In this document: positions 45,066-53,865 of the stretch, piece by piece
How the letters are laid out: every line of letters begins with the position of its first letter
How positions within the stretch are numbered: position 1 is the stretch's first letter
Origin: Paenibacillus sp. SYP-B3998
GTDB taxonomy: Bacteria > Bacillota > Bacilli > Paenibacillales > NBRC-103111
DNA: 64,000 nt
Direction: 5' to 3'
Assembly: GCF_010820665.1 (NCBI RefSeq)
Contig: NZ_JAAIKC010000002.1
Span: 186,001-250,000, forward strand
Notes under the pieces: generated by a model
What the model saw: the letters and a program-made list of their open reading frames with translations, nothing else
What the model was told of the DNA's origin: nothing
Databases searched by the model: none
Translations under genes and position numbers: made by a program

Positions 45066-46427
45066 TTAATATATTTTCGTTTCTGCGTTATAACCTTCTA
45101 GGTTTTCCTTCACTCTCTGAAGGAACCTTCCGCAAATGACACCATCTAGAATACGGTGATCCAAGGACAAACATAGGTTAACCATGGACCTCACGGCAAT
45201 CATATCCTGAATAACGACAGGCTTCTTCACAATCGATTCGAAGGTCACAATGGCTGCTTGCGGGTAGTTGATGATCGGATAAGATAGAATCGAACCGAAG
45301 GAGCCTGTGTTGTTAACCGTAAACGTTCCACCGACCATATCGTTCAACGACAGTTTCCCTGCCCGTGTCTTCTTCGTTAATTCATCGATTTCTCTTGCTA
45401 AGCCCGCGATATTTTTTTGATCCGCTTTTTTGATCACCGGGGTCATAACCGAATCTTCCGTCCCAACTGACAAAGAAATATTAATATCTCGTTTAACAAT
45501 AATTTTATCAACAGCCCACACCGAGTTAATAATTGGGTAATCTTTAATTGCATTGACAACGGCTTTCAGCATGAAAGCCAGATAGGTCAAATTAATGCCT
45601 TCACGGCGCATAAATTCATCCTTTACCTTGTTGCGAAGAACGACCAGATTCGTCACATCCACTTCAATCATCGTCCATGCATGAGGAATCTCGGTCACGC
45701 TTTGACGCATTCGAGTTGCAATCGCGTTGCGAAGCGGCGTTACATCGATGAAATGCTCATTACGGGCATCTAAGGAATGTCCTTCCGCCTCAATTAATGG
45801 CGTCGGCGGGTTCGCGGACAAGTGGATACCTGAGCTGCGAACAGGCTGTTTAGACGGTTGCAGTATTTCTCCAGCTTGCGGAACTGCTGCTTCTGAAACA
45901 AACTGACTAGGCTGTACAGCCACCCTAGGCGCTGCATTTGCGCCACCAGATGCGATAAATTGCTCCACATCCTTGCGAGTGATTCGTCCGCCTAGTCCTG
46001 TGCCCGACACTCGTGATAGCTCCACATTGTTGTCCTGCGCCAGACGATGAACAGCTGGTGAATAGCGGCCTCTCATACTTTGATCAGCGTCTTCCGATAC
46101 AGCTGCACTCGCTTGAGAGATAACGCCAGCGCCGGGCTGCCCGGATTCGGAAATTCCAGTCGATGCTTCAACGGGGACTTCAATAAGGCAGATGGCTTCG
46201 CCAACAGCCGCCGTTTCACCGTCACCTACTATAATTTTAACCAATTTGCCTTCGATTGGAGAAGGCATCTCGGTGTTTACTTTTTCAGTGAATAATTCAC
46301 AAATCACATCGTATTGCTCGATATAATCGCCAGGCTGCTTGAGCCATTTACCGATCGTCGCCGAAACTAAGCTTTCCGCCAGATGAGGAACCGTCACCTC
46401 AACGAGTCGACTGTTGGTTTCATTCAT
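45066..46427 (-). CDS. bkdB: Branched-chain 2-oxoacid dehydrogenase E2 (acyltransferase)
   Basis: 453 residues: lipoyl domain with lysine in CELFTEKVNTEMPS (lipoyl-lysine in TEKVN), E3/E1-binding domain around SPAVHRLAQDNNVELSRVSG, then the catalytic domain with DHRILDG and LSLDHR. Transfers acyl groups from keto-acid decarboxylation to CoA, giving branched-chain starter units for fatty acids. Last gene in the bkd cluster, and it faces prli42 with a two-base gap. Confidence 0.94.
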   Translation of the reverse strand: MNETNSRLVEVTVPHLAESLVSATIGKWLKQPGDYIEQYDVICELFTEKVNTEMPSPIEGKLVKIIVGDGETAAVGEAICLIEVPVEASTGISESGQPGAGVISQASAAVSEDADQSMRGRYSPAVHRLAQDNNVELSRVSGTGLGGRITRKDVEQFIASGGANAAPRVAVQPSQFVSEAAVPQAGEILQPSKQPVRSSGIHLSANPPTPLIEAEGHSLDARNEHFIDVTPLRNAIATRMRQSVTEIPHAWTMIEVDVTNLVVLRNKVKDEFMRREGINLTYLAFMLKAVVNAIKDYPIINSVWAVDKIIVKRDINISLSVGTEDSVMTPVIKKADQKNIAGLAREIDELTKKTRAGKLSLNDMVGGTFTVNNTGSFGSILSYPIINYPQAAIVTFESIVKKPVVIQDMIAVRSMVNLCLSLDHRILDGVICGRFLQRVKENLEGYNAETKIY

Positions 46428-46443
46428 TGTTTGTACCTCCTAC

Positions 46444-46522
46444 AAGTTTCCCCTAGGAAAACTATCTTCATAAGTTAAACCTCTAACGAAGTCTCACCTT
46501 GGAGAAACTGCGTCTAGAGGTT
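46444..46522. repeat. Leader repeat copy B (bkdB leader)
   Basis: Two hairpins in the bkdAB-bkdB gap. One is AAGTTTCC / GGAAAACT around 46444-46463, followed by the shared block GGAAAACTATCTTCATAAGT (46456-46475). The other pairs AACCTCTA (46478-46485) perfectly with TAGAGGTT (46515-46522). It precedes the bkdB ribosome site. Confidence 0.55.
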
Positions 46523-46597
46523 AGTTGAATTGTCTTTCTTAGGAAAGCCAAATTTAATTATCTATTTAAATCCATATGAAAAAGGGCTAGTTGCTGC

Positions 46598-47578
46598 CTA
46601 AAACATCGCAAGTTTACGCATAGCATCTTTTAGCTTATCTGCGCTGAGTAGGAAAAACTTCTCCATTGGCGGATTGTTGCCGACAGCTGGCACATCTGGG
46701 CCACAAAGTCTTGCAATTGGCGCATCAAGTTCAAAAAGCATCTCTTCCGCAATAATGGCCGATACTTCCGCACCGACACCACCCGTTTTGTTATCTTCAT
46801 GCACGATAAGAACTTTACCCGTTTTGGCTGCTGCTTCAAGAATTGCCTCGTTGTCTAGCGGCTGCAGCGTGCGCAAGTCGAGCACATGCGCGGAGATGCC
46901 TTCTTTGGCAAGCTCCTCAGCAGCTTGCAAAGCGTAGTGAACAGCAATGCCATAGGCAATTACTGTAATATCAGTCCCTTGACGTTTCACATCTGCTTTG
47001 CCGATCGGGACAATGTAATCATCCTCTGGCACATCCGCGGATAGCGCTAAATAGCATTTCTTGTGCTCAAAATATAGCACAGGGTCACGGTCACGAATGG
47101 CTGCCTTCAGCAGCCCCTTGGCATCGTATGGATTGGAAGGCGCTACGATTTTGATGCCCGGCGTGCCGAAAAACACGGATTCCGGACACTGGGAATGGTA
47201 CAAGGCGCTTGCGCCGGTTGCGCCATACGGGGCCCGGATAACAATCGGACATGTCCAGTCATTGTTCGAGCGATAGCGAATCTTGGCTGCTTCGCTAATG
47301 ATCTGGTTCGTTGCTGGATAGATGAAATCGGCAAACTGGATCTCAGCGATCGGCTTCATGCCGTACATCGCCGCGCCGATCGCAACCCCCACAATGGCAG
47401 ACTCTGCCAGTGGCGTATCGAGTACGCGATCTTCACCGAAGAGATCGCGCAAGCCTTTGGTGGTGTTCAACACACCACCCTTGCCCACGTCTTCGCCGAG
47501 TACGAAGACGTTCTCGTCAAGCTGCATTTCCTCGCGCATCGCTGAGCGAATCGCTTCTAAATAAGTAATAACTGCCAT
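46598..47578 (-). CDS. bkdAB: Branched-chain 2-oxoacid dehydrogenase E1 beta
   Basis: Half of the thiamine-diphosphate decarboxylase. Typical segments: FVLGEDVGKGGV, ATKGLRDLFGEDRVLDTPLAESAI (split), FADFIYPATNQI, and GAEVSAIIAEE near the C-terminus. 326 residues. Start follows bkdAA by three bases, so it is coupled. Confidence 0.95.
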   Translation of the reverse strand: MAVITYLEAIRSAMREEMQLDENVFVLGEDVGKGGVLNTTKGLRDLFGEDRVLDTPLAESAIVGVAIGAAMYGMKPIAEIQFADFIYPATNQIISEAAKIRYRSNNDWTCPIVIRAPYGATGASALYHSQCPESVFFGTPGIKIVAPSNPYDAKGLLKAAIRDRDPVLYFEHKKCYLALSADVPEDDYIVPIGKADVKRQGTDITVIAYGIAVHYALQAAEELAKEGISAHVLDLRTLQPLDNEAILEAAAKTGKVLIVHEDNKTGGVGAEVSAIIAEEMLFELDAPIARLCGPDVPAVGNNPPMEKFFLLSADKLKDAMRKLAMF

Positions 47579-47581
47579 TGG

Positions 47582-48592
47582 CTACAGGTCATCTCCTTCC
47601 GCGTAAACGTGGAGAAGCGTGTCTTCCGGTTTCGGATAAGGCGCAAGATCAGCGTACTTGGTAGCCTCGTTAACTTCCAGCTTCTGCTTATCCTGAAGCT
47701 CGCGATCTTGTTCCTCGCTCCAGAGTCCACATTCCATCAAATATTCTTTAAATTTCACAATACCGTCTTTTTGACGATTTTGTTCAACTTCTTCCTTGGT
47801 TCGGTACAGCATGTCATCATCTGAGGTCGAATGCGGCATTAATCGGTAGGACATCATTTCAATCAATGTCGGGCCTTCGCCACGAATGGCTCTTTCCCTA
47901 GCTTCCTTCATAACGCGGTACATTTCCAGCGCGTCGCTGCCATCCACCTGATAACCAGGAAAGCCATAGCCAATCGCACGATCAGCGATTTTACCCGAGA
48001 CTTGCTTATGCAGGGGGACCGAAATCGCATACTGATTATTTTCACAGACAAACACAACAGGCAGCTTATGCACACCCGCGAAGTTGCAGCCTTCGTGAAA
48101 ATCCCCTTGATTACTGGAGCCTTCACCAAAGGAAACAAACGTAACAAAATCTTCTTTTTTCATTTTTGCAGCGAGTGCAATCCCTACAGCATGCGGAACT
48201 TGGGTTGTCACTGGGGAAGAGCCCGTAACGACATTATTTTTCTTATCACCAAAATGACCCGGCATTTGTCTACCGCCACTGTTTACATCTTCTGCTTTGC
48301 AGAAGAGGGAAAGCATTAAATCCTTGACCGTCATCCCTATGGAAAGAATGAAAGCGAAATCGCGATAATATGGAAGAAAGTAATCCTTTTGGGGTTGTAA
48401 GGCAAACGCCATCCCTACTTGACCTGCGTATTGACCCATTCCTGAAATATGAAAAGGGACCTTACCTGCACGCTGCAGCATAAGACCGCGCTCATCATAT
48501 TTCGCAGTGAGACTCATAACCGTGTACATACGAACGGCTTCTTCGTCTGAAAGACCTAAGCTTCTGTGTTTGGAAAGCTGGCCGATTGACAT
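47582..48592 (-). CDS. bkdAA: Branched-chain 2-oxoacid dehydrogenase E1 alpha
   Basis: 336 residues with the ThDP motif GEGSSNQGDFHEGCNFAGV then ENNQYAIS. The RYRDFAFILSIGM-type opening (YYRDFAFILSIG) and YRLMPHSTSDD are E1-alpha features. It has the AAGGAGG site after a small hairpin. It starts the E1-E2 part of the bkd operon; bcd, ptb and buk are not in this window. Confidence 0.95.
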   Translation of the reverse strand: MSIGQLSKHRSLGLSDEEAVRMYTVMSLTAKYDERGLMLQRAGKVPFHISGMGQYAGQVGMAFALQPQKDYFLPYYRDFAFILSIGMTVKDLMLSLFCKAEDVNSGGRQMPGHFGDKKNNVVTGSSPVTTQVPHAVGIALAAKMKKEDFVTFVSFGEGSSNQGDFHEGCNFAGVHKLPVVFVCENNQYAISVPLHKQVSGKIADRAIGYGFPGYQVDGSDALEMYRVMKEARERAIRGEGPTLIEMMSYRLMPHSTSDDDMLYRTKEEVEQNRQKDGIVKFKEYLMECGLWSEEQDRELQDKQKLEVNEATKYADLAPYPKPEDTLLHVYAEGDDL

Positions 48593-48616
48593 GGAAGTTG
48601 CCTCCTTAATAATTTT

Positions 48617-48631
48617 AGCTAGAAATCTAGC
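48617..48631. repeat. Hairpin before bkdAA
   Basis: GCTAGAAATCTAGC hairpin eleven bases from the ribosome site, preceded on the minus strand by a 40-base stretch beginning TTAGC and ending GGCTAG. It resembles, in inverse orientation, the lpdV leader hairpin (TTATGTTCA..GGCTAG). Confidence 0.4.
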
Positions 48632-48734
48632 CTCGTGAACATAATCCCAAAAATCAGAAAAAGCTAACTTTTAAAGCAACTAAAGTGCCCAAAATTTAAT
48701 ACCTGGTCCTAAGACTTGACTCTATAAGCTTATT

Positions 48735-48752
48735 ATAAACGGAAACGTTTAT
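48735..48752. repeat. Perfect inverted repeat between lpdV and bkdAA
   Basis: ATAAACG-GAAA-CGTTTAT, a 7-bp palindrome with a 4-base centre in the 184-base gap. It has no T-run, so it may be an operator or RNA processing hairpin rather than a terminator. A cre match is poor. Confidence 0.4.
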
Positions 48753-48776
48753 GAATACAATTTTTATCCGTTACAA

Positions 48777-50201
48777 TTATCCGCTGATCGCAATCCCATC
48801 CACAGCCAACATCGCTTCACCCAGTGCTTCTGATAAAGTCGGGTGTGGATGGATTGTTTGTCCGACTTCCCATGGAGTAGCATTCAGCACTTGAGCTAGC
48901 GCTGCTTCTGTAATGCTGTTCGTCACATGCGGGCCGATCATATGGACGCCAAGGATATCATTCGAATCGGCATCAGCAATCACTTTAACGAAACCGTCAG
49001 CTTCACCGTAAACTAGCGCTTTACCAATTGCTTTGAAGCTGAATTTCCCTGTCTTCAAACGATGTCCTCTTTCACTTGCTTGTTGTTCCGTCCAGCCTAC
49101 ACTGGCGATTTCCGGTCTCGTATACGTACAACGAGGAACCAGATGGGGATGAAGTTCATGAGGCGTCTGCCCTGCGATATGCTCTGAAGCTAAGATGCCT
49201 TCATGACCGGCCACATGGGCAAGCATAAGTCCGCCAATCACATCGCCTACCGCATAAATGTGCGACTCCGTCGTCTGCATGAAACGATTTACGCTGATGA
49301 CCCCTTTGTCCACTTTAATATCTGTGTTTTCTAATCCGATTCCTTCGACATTCGCAATACGCCCTACGGAAACGAGTACTTTATCCGCTGTTAATTCAAT
49401 GATTTCTCCTTGCTTATCTGCTTGCAGCGTCACTTGGCCGTCAACAATTTTAACGGAATCAGCAAGCACTTTCGCCCCAGTCACAAGGTTGATGCCCCGC
49501 TTCTTGAACAGTCGCTCCAATTCCTTGGAAATATCCGCATCCTCAAGACTTACGAGACGCTTGTCCAGCTCTACAATCGTTACTTGCACGCCAAAGTCGT
49601 TCAGCATGGATGCCCACTCCACACCAATCACGCCACCGCCAACGATGATGATGGACTTAGGAAGTTGTTCCATACGCAAAGCGTCCTCACTCGAAATGAT
49701 ATGCGTGCCATCAACGTCCAATCCAGGCAGATTCCGAGGTCGCGAGCCCGTCGCAATAATTAAATTGCTGGAGAGCAGCGTTTCAATGTCGCCATCTTCC
49801 TTCTCCACGGAGACAGCCCCACTCCGAGGCGAAAAAATCGAGGGGCCGATAACGCGACCGTTACCATAATGAACGGTGATTTTATTTTTTTTCATCAAAA
49901 ATTGCAACCCTTGATGCAATTGATCAACGATACGATTTTTGCGCCCAAGCACAGCGTCAAACTTCAAATCAATGGATGAGGCCGTTATGCCGTATTCCTC
50001 GCTTTTCTTCATAGTGGCGTAAACTTCTGCACTGCGCAGATAGGCCTTGCTTGGAATACACCCCTGGTGCAGGCAGGTACCCCCTAGCTTTTCTCTTTCA
50101 ACAACGGCAACTGTTTTGCCTAATTGCGCTGCGCGAATCGCGGCTGTGTAACCGCCAATTCCTCCACCAAGCACCACGACATCATATCTATGTTCACTCA
50201 T
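48777..50201 (-). CDS. lpdV: Dihydrolipoyl dehydrogenase (E3)
   Basis: 474 residues; FAD domain VVLGGGIGGYTAAIRAAQLG, redox disulfide GGTCLHQGCIPSK (Cys-x4-Cys), NAD domain IIVGGGVIGVEWASML, and the C-terminal active His in HPHPTLSE. First gene of the bkd operon, as in B. subtilis where it follows ptb-bcd-buk. Whether it also serves pyruvate dehydrogenase is unknown. Confidence 0.94.
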   Translation of the reverse strand: MSEHRYDVVVLGGGIGGYTAAIRAAQLGKTVAVVEREKLGGTCLHQGCIPSKAYLRSAEVYATMKKSEEYGITASSIDLKFDAVLGRKNRIVDQLHQGLQFLMKKNKITVHYGNGRVIGPSIFSPRSGAVSVEKEDGDIETLLSSNLIIATGSRPRNLPGLDVDGTHIISSEDALRMEQLPKSIIIVGGGVIGVEWASMLNDFGVQVTIVELDKRLVSLEDADISKELERLFKKRGINLVTGAKVLADSVKIVDGQVTLQADKQGEIIELTADKVLVSVGRIANVEGIGLENTDIKVDKGVISVNRFMQTTESHIYAVGDVIGGLMLAHVAGHEGILASEHIAGQTPHELHPHLVPRCTYTRPEIASVGWTEQQASERGHRLKTGKFSFKAIGKALVYGEADGFVKVIADADSNDILGVHMIGPHVTNSITEAALAQVLNATPWEVGQTIHPHPTLSEALGEAMLAVDGIAISG

Positions 50202-50217
50202 CTCAATTCCTCCTCAG

Positions 50218-50286
50218 GTTTTCCATCAGGAAAACTTATTTCGTAAGCACTAGCGATTGGGGCCTTATGTTCAGACTAAAGGCTAG
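50218..50286. repeat. Leader repeat copy C (lpdV leader)
   Basis: Hairpin GTTTTCC-ATCA-GGAAAAC (50218-50235), the shared block GGAAAACTTATTTCGTAAGC (50229-50248), and a second hairpin CTAGC (50250-50254) / GCTAG (50282-50286). It lies directly upstream of the lpdV ribosome site on the minus strand. Confidence 0.55.
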
Positions 50287-50453
50287 TTGTTAAGTGAAGG
50301 ATGAAACTTTCACTTCCCTTATATGTATACGCTTGTCTCTATTATATTACCCCTTTTTGGGATCGAAATCATAGTCTTATTTGTGAATTAGACACGAAAA
50401 CAGTTTCAGAGTATGATGATAGAAAACATTTGAAAAACAACGAAGGAGTCTTT

Positions 50454-50723
50454 ATGAAAGCCCCATTTTATCGATTTGTTGCCATTCTCCTCCTTGTTAT
50501 TCCAGGCATAACCGCTACTTACGGATTTCTGGCTATGAAGGATGCCGTTTTCGCCCAATTCAATACGGATATTGGGCATGTCCTCTGGGCAAAATTTACC
50601 CTTGGGCTTATTTTGTTCCTCATCGGCGTTGCTTTTATTGGAGGTTGGACATTTTTCCGTGATCGCAAACGTAATTATGTCGCCCCTAGGTTTAAAGCAA
50701 AACGCTCGAAAAAAATCAATTAG
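50454..50723 (+). CDS. yqzF: DUF2627 membrane protein YqzF
   Basis: 89-residue protein of two membrane helices (FVAILLLVIPGITATYGF and LGLILFLIGVAFIGGWTF) with a strongly basic C-terminus. I start it at 50454 with GAAGGAG; the longer 140-residue frame reaches into the lpdV leader. YqzF is next to the bkd cluster in Bacillus, so the context supports the call. Function unknown. Confidence 0.82.
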   Translation: MKAPFYRFVAILLLVIPGITATYGFLAMKDAVFAQFNTDIGHVLWAKFTLGLILFLIGVAFIGGWTFFRDRKRNYVAPRFKAKRSKKIN

Positions 50724-50746
50724 CAGGTCCCCGCTAACCAAATAAA

Positions 50747-50765
50747 GCCGAACACTAAGTTCGGC
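50747..50765 (-). terminator. Terminator of the GT4 cassette
   Basis: Hairpin GCCGAAC / GTTCGGC, overlapping the stop of the MraY-like gene, then TTTATTT on the minus strand. Confidence 0.75.
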
Positions 50766-51672
50766 CTAATCGATCCAACCAATTCAAAAATTTGTTCTGT
50801 TCGATCAAACGTGTTAATGAGCTCGTTTCAGCACGGTGATGCAAATAAATTAGTACCACTAGCATGAAAATCTTGAGTCCTAGCGGGCCTACCGTAATAA
50901 ATCCGTACCCAAGTGTAAATCCAAGCAGGTTCGCTCCCGCGTCTCCAAGCATGCCTTTAGCCTGTACATCGTGCCGGTATAGAAGAAATCCACCGATAAG
51001 GACTGGCGTAATGGGAAAAAGGTGCAGTTGATGCTTACCTCCAAACACTAGCACCAGACCAAGGGAAGTAAAAATAAAAACCTTCAAAGAACGCCCTGGA
51101 CGAACATCAAGCAGGTTCATGGAATTCGTGATCAGCACGAGTAAAAGTAGTTCAATCCCCATCTCCCAGATGGGGATTTTTCCATTTCTCGTCGCGATCA
51201 GCAGCCAAGCAGCTACGCTCAGCGTTCCTAAAGCTTTAACCACTCCCGTAGAAATAACTCGCTTGTCCCGCCAATATCGCCAATGGCCCTTTAACCCCTT
51301 CACGGACTTACTGCCTAAAAGATCATCTGTCCAACCAAGCAAGAAGATGAACGTCGCGGCAAACATAAACATGCGATAATTTGACTCAAGTAAGGTTACT
51401 GCACGGCCGATGCTGGTTTCATTTGCGAGGAAGCCTTCCCGCATCGTTAGCGTAACTCGAAATGGTTCTACTAACAGTACTAACATGAGAATGATCTCCT
51501 GTGACCAAATCAGCAGCCACAACACAATCCCCATACCTCGTGCAATCGGGATACCCAGGTAGTTCGACTCTGTGCGGCCATGCGCCTCTAGGAAACGCTG
51601 GACGTGCGGCAGGAACCATCGTCCTAGCACGATCAGCACGATCAGATCGAAGAGCGATCCGATGAGGACCAT
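50755..51672 (-). CDS. MraY/WecA-like phosphosugar transferase (GT4)
   Basis: Polytopic membrane protein of 305 residues with the landmarks of polyprenyl-phosphate phosphosugar transferases: LGIPIARGMG (like the MraY GTPTMGG), IFLLGWTDDLLG (Asp pair), NSMNLLD, LGDAGANLLGF, and a late LHHRAE. I start it at 51672 (GAAGGAG), which overlaps the GT2 gene by 31 bases. Substrate unknown. The context with steA and a GT2 suggests envelope glycolipid synthesis. Confidence 0.78.
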   Translation of the reverse strand: MVLIGSLFDLIVLIVLGRWFLPHVQRFLEAHGRTESNYLGIPIARGMGIVLWLLIWSQEIILMLVLLVEPFRVTLTMREGFLANETSIGRAVTLLESNYRMFMFAATFIFLLGWTDDLLGSKSVKGLKGHWRYWRDKRVISTGVVKALGTLSVAAWLLIATRNGKIPIWEMGIELLLLVLITNSMNLLDVRPGRSLKVFIFTSLGLVLVFGGKHQLHLFPITPVLIGGFLLYRHDVQAKGMLGDAGANLLGFTLGYGFITVGPLGLKIFMLVVLIYLHHRAETSSLTRLIEQNKFLNWLDRLGRT

Positions 51673-52373
51673 GCTGGCTTTCGCTCCTTCCAACGAGTCA
51701 GCAGCGCCACCCCCACCGCGACGAATTGCTTGCCGCGGTGAACGAAGCCAGGCCAATCTCTTCCCGTTTGCCTGTGAGAGATGGGTACGTCAAGTTCGAC
51801 GATGCGCAGACCGCAGCGCACCGCATCGATCGTCATTGCGACTTCCACGCCGAAGCCGCGTGAGAATCGCCCCAGCTCCCGTAGACAATCCGCGCGTACC
51901 GCGCGTTGTCCAGACAAGGGAGCAGCAGTCTTATAGCCGCTGAGACGAAAGATACCGCGGCGCGCTAAGCCCTTGACGAGACCAAAGCCTCCTCTGGCTG
52001 GGGAAAACGGCAGCTTTGCGATTGCCATATCGGCTTCGCATCGAAGCAGCGGCTCTATCAGAGCAAGGGCATACCCCGCCGATGCCTGAACATCGGCGTC
52101 CAGGAACAACAACACCTTGCCACGGGCTTTGGCAATACCAGACTGAAGCGCCGCCCCTTTGCCAAGGCGCTTACTGTGTCTAACCAACTTGTCTGCCCAT
52201 GGCCAAGCTATCTCATACGTTCTGTCGCTGCTGCCATCATCAACGACGATAATTTCATAGATGAGCTCATCCTCCCACAAAAGCTCGGCATTTTCTTTCA
52301 AATAACGAAGTGTCCGAAAGATGGTTAGTTCTTCATTCCAAGCAGGAATTATAATGGAAATTTGCGGTTTCAT
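51642..52373 (-). CDS. Family-2 glycosyltransferase (polyprenyl-phosphate type)
   Basis: 243 residues from the ATG at 52373. SIIIPAWNEE at the N-terminus, VVDDGSSDRTYE, and LLFLDADVQAS (DxD-like metal site) are standard for GT2. FVHRGKQFVAVGVAL at the end is common in DPM-like members, without a large membrane domain. It overlaps the steA end by four bases and its own 3' end runs into the MraY-like gene. Middle region is more GC-rich than the flanks. Confidence 0.8.
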   Translation of the reverse strand: MKPQISIIIPAWNEELTIFRTLRYLKENAELLWEDELIYEIIVVDDGSSDRTYEIAWPWADKLVRHSKRLGKGAALQSGIAKARGKVLLFLDADVQASAGYALALIEPLLRCEADMAIAKLPFSPARGGFGLVKGLARRGIFRLSGYKTAAPLSGQRAVRADCLRELGRFSRGFGVEVAMTIDAVRCGLRIVELDVPISHRQTGRDWPGFVHRGKQFVAVGVALLTRWKERKPAWSSSDRSSI

Positions 52374-53530
52374 CCCAACCAGCCCCAATCCCATTGCCAT
52401 ACCAAATGAGAGATTCGTCTTGTTATCCAATGCATTTGTAGTAAGCCGAGTGCGATGAGCCCTAGAGATAACAACAATGTAACCGAAACCTCTTTCAATT
52501 TGGACGACGCAGGCCGAAACAAAACGCCTATATTTTTGATGTCCACGACTCTCGCCCCTATTTTCATCCGAACAAGGAGCGTACTTCCCATCCCTTCCCT
52601 CCCCTTTTCCATGAAGTCAATCATATGGGTATGAGCGCCTACGGTCACGATCCACTCCCCTCGTTTCTCATTGGCAAGAAGCAGCGCGGCATCTTCACTG
52701 GTTCCAAAACATGGGAAAATATGAGCTTTTAGCCCAAGCTCATCAACTCTAGCCATTCCCGGCGCCGTTCCATCCTGATAAGCATGTACAACCAGCTCTG
52801 CTCCACAAGTGAGCGCGCGGTCCGTCACACTGTCCATATCACCAATGATAAGATTCGGCCGAAACCCGCATTCCAGTAGCGCATCAGCCCCGCCATCCAC
52901 CCCTATTAATATAGGCTCTGTTTCACGGATAAATGCCTTTGCTTCCTGCAAATCTCGCTTATAGCCTCGACCTCTAGACACGACCAAGATGAACTTCCCT
53001 TCGAGCTCTGTTCGAAGCTCAAGCAAGGGCAATGGTTCCAGAACTGTATTTTTTTCCTGCATAGCAAAGGTTAATGTATTATCAATGAACTGAGACAAAA
53101 GTTGCGATACATTGTTCGTGGCTCGTTGATGTTGAATTAACCAGTCTTCTTTTGTAAAAGCTTTACATGGGATGCAGACTTCTTGAAAGCGGATGTCGTG
53201 TTCATAAATACTTATGTCGCAATGCTCATTAAATGTATGAAAAGTATCCAGATCTACCTCCCAAATTGGAATGTTTTGCTGGATGAGCATCAGAGGCCCC
53301 TGCGTCGGATAGGTACCGCTCATTGTTTGTTTACAATTAATCACGGCCTTGACTTTACAATCAATTAATTCCTGCGCAATAACCTCATCCAGATCGCGAT
53401 GCTGAAGCACGACAATTCTCCCTGAGGGCAAGTCCCGAAGTAAAACTTTCGTAACTGCTCCCAAACGAACCTTTCCCTTACAAAGCGGCTGCGGCTTCGA
53501 GGAAAACAATGACAAAGAAGGCCAATTCAT
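52370..53530 (-). CDS. steA: SteA-like cytokinetic-ring domain protein
   Basis: 386 residues. The middle resembles the nucleotide-binding part of thiamine pyrophosphokinase (GVDGGADALLECGFRPNLI, GDMDSVTD), which is typical of SteA-domain proteins; the C-terminus has one hydrophobic segment. SteA with SteB recruits the RipA hydrolase to septa in Corynebacterium; Firmicute members are unstudied. It leads a three-gene coupled cassette with GT2 and MraY-like genes. Confidence 0.75.
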   Translation of the reverse strand: MNWPSLSLFSSKPQPLCKGKVRLGAVTKVLLRDLPSGRIVVLQHRDLDEVIAQELIDCKVKAVINCKQTMSGTYPTQGPLMLIQQNIPIWEVDLDTFHTFNEHCDISIYEHDIRFQEVCIPCKAFTKEDWLIQHQRATNNVSQLLSQFIDNTLTFAMQEKNTVLEPLPLLELRTELEGKFILVVSRGRGYKRDLQEAKAFIRETEPILIGVDGGADALLECGFRPNLIIGDMDSVTDRALTCGAELVVHAYQDGTAPGMARVDELGLKAHIFPCFGTSEDAALLLANEKRGEWIVTVGAHTHMIDFMEKGREGMGSTLLVRMKIGARVVDIKNIGVLFRPASSKLKEVSVTLLLSLGLIALGLLQMHWITRRISHLVWQWDWGWLG

Positions 53531-53660
53531 GAATAAACACCGACTTTCCTTTTCGCCTCATAGTAGCCTTATTTTACCCTCAACTGCCTTATTCTATGTA
53601 TAATTTACCTTTCGATTGGCAAGCATTGGTTTAAGATCTTTCAGTAAAGGAGGAGAACCT

Positions 53661-53846
53661 ATGGAGCTAAACATGAGTGCAGACGAAGTTCTAGGCCATA
53701 TTGTACAGCTTCACAGCAACGGAGAGTCATTAGCTAAAAAAAACGTGAAGAAATTGCACCCCGATTTGATGAAAAACGCCTTATATTATTACCCTAGCTG
53801 GGAACATGCCCTGCAAAAAACTGGTGTCTCAACAATCGTCCATTAA
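53661..53846 (+). CDS. Small protein with a single homing-endonuclease-associated-type repeat
   Basis: 61-residue protein with a very good ribosome site (AAAGGAGGAG). Residues 6-55 look like one HNH-associated repeat: a helix, then KKLHPDLMKNALYYYPSWEHALQKTGV with the SWExAL element. Such repeats bind DNA in homing endonucleases and phage proteins, but no nuclease is joined here. Function unknown. Confidence 0.55.
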   Translation: MELNMSADEVLGHIVQLHSNGESLAKKNVKKLHPDLMKNALYYYPSWEHALQKTGVSTIVH

Positions 53847-53865
53847 CATAAGTAGGTCCGCATAC

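Noticed and set aside
48735-48752. CcpA cre site at the palindrome
   Set aside because: The centre matches loosely but TG..CA flanks of the cre consensus are missing on both strands.
49258-49869. Plus-strand 203-codon frame opposite lpdV
   Set aside because: Low-complexity Ser/Thr-rich product, no ribosome site, fully antisense to a well-supported gene.
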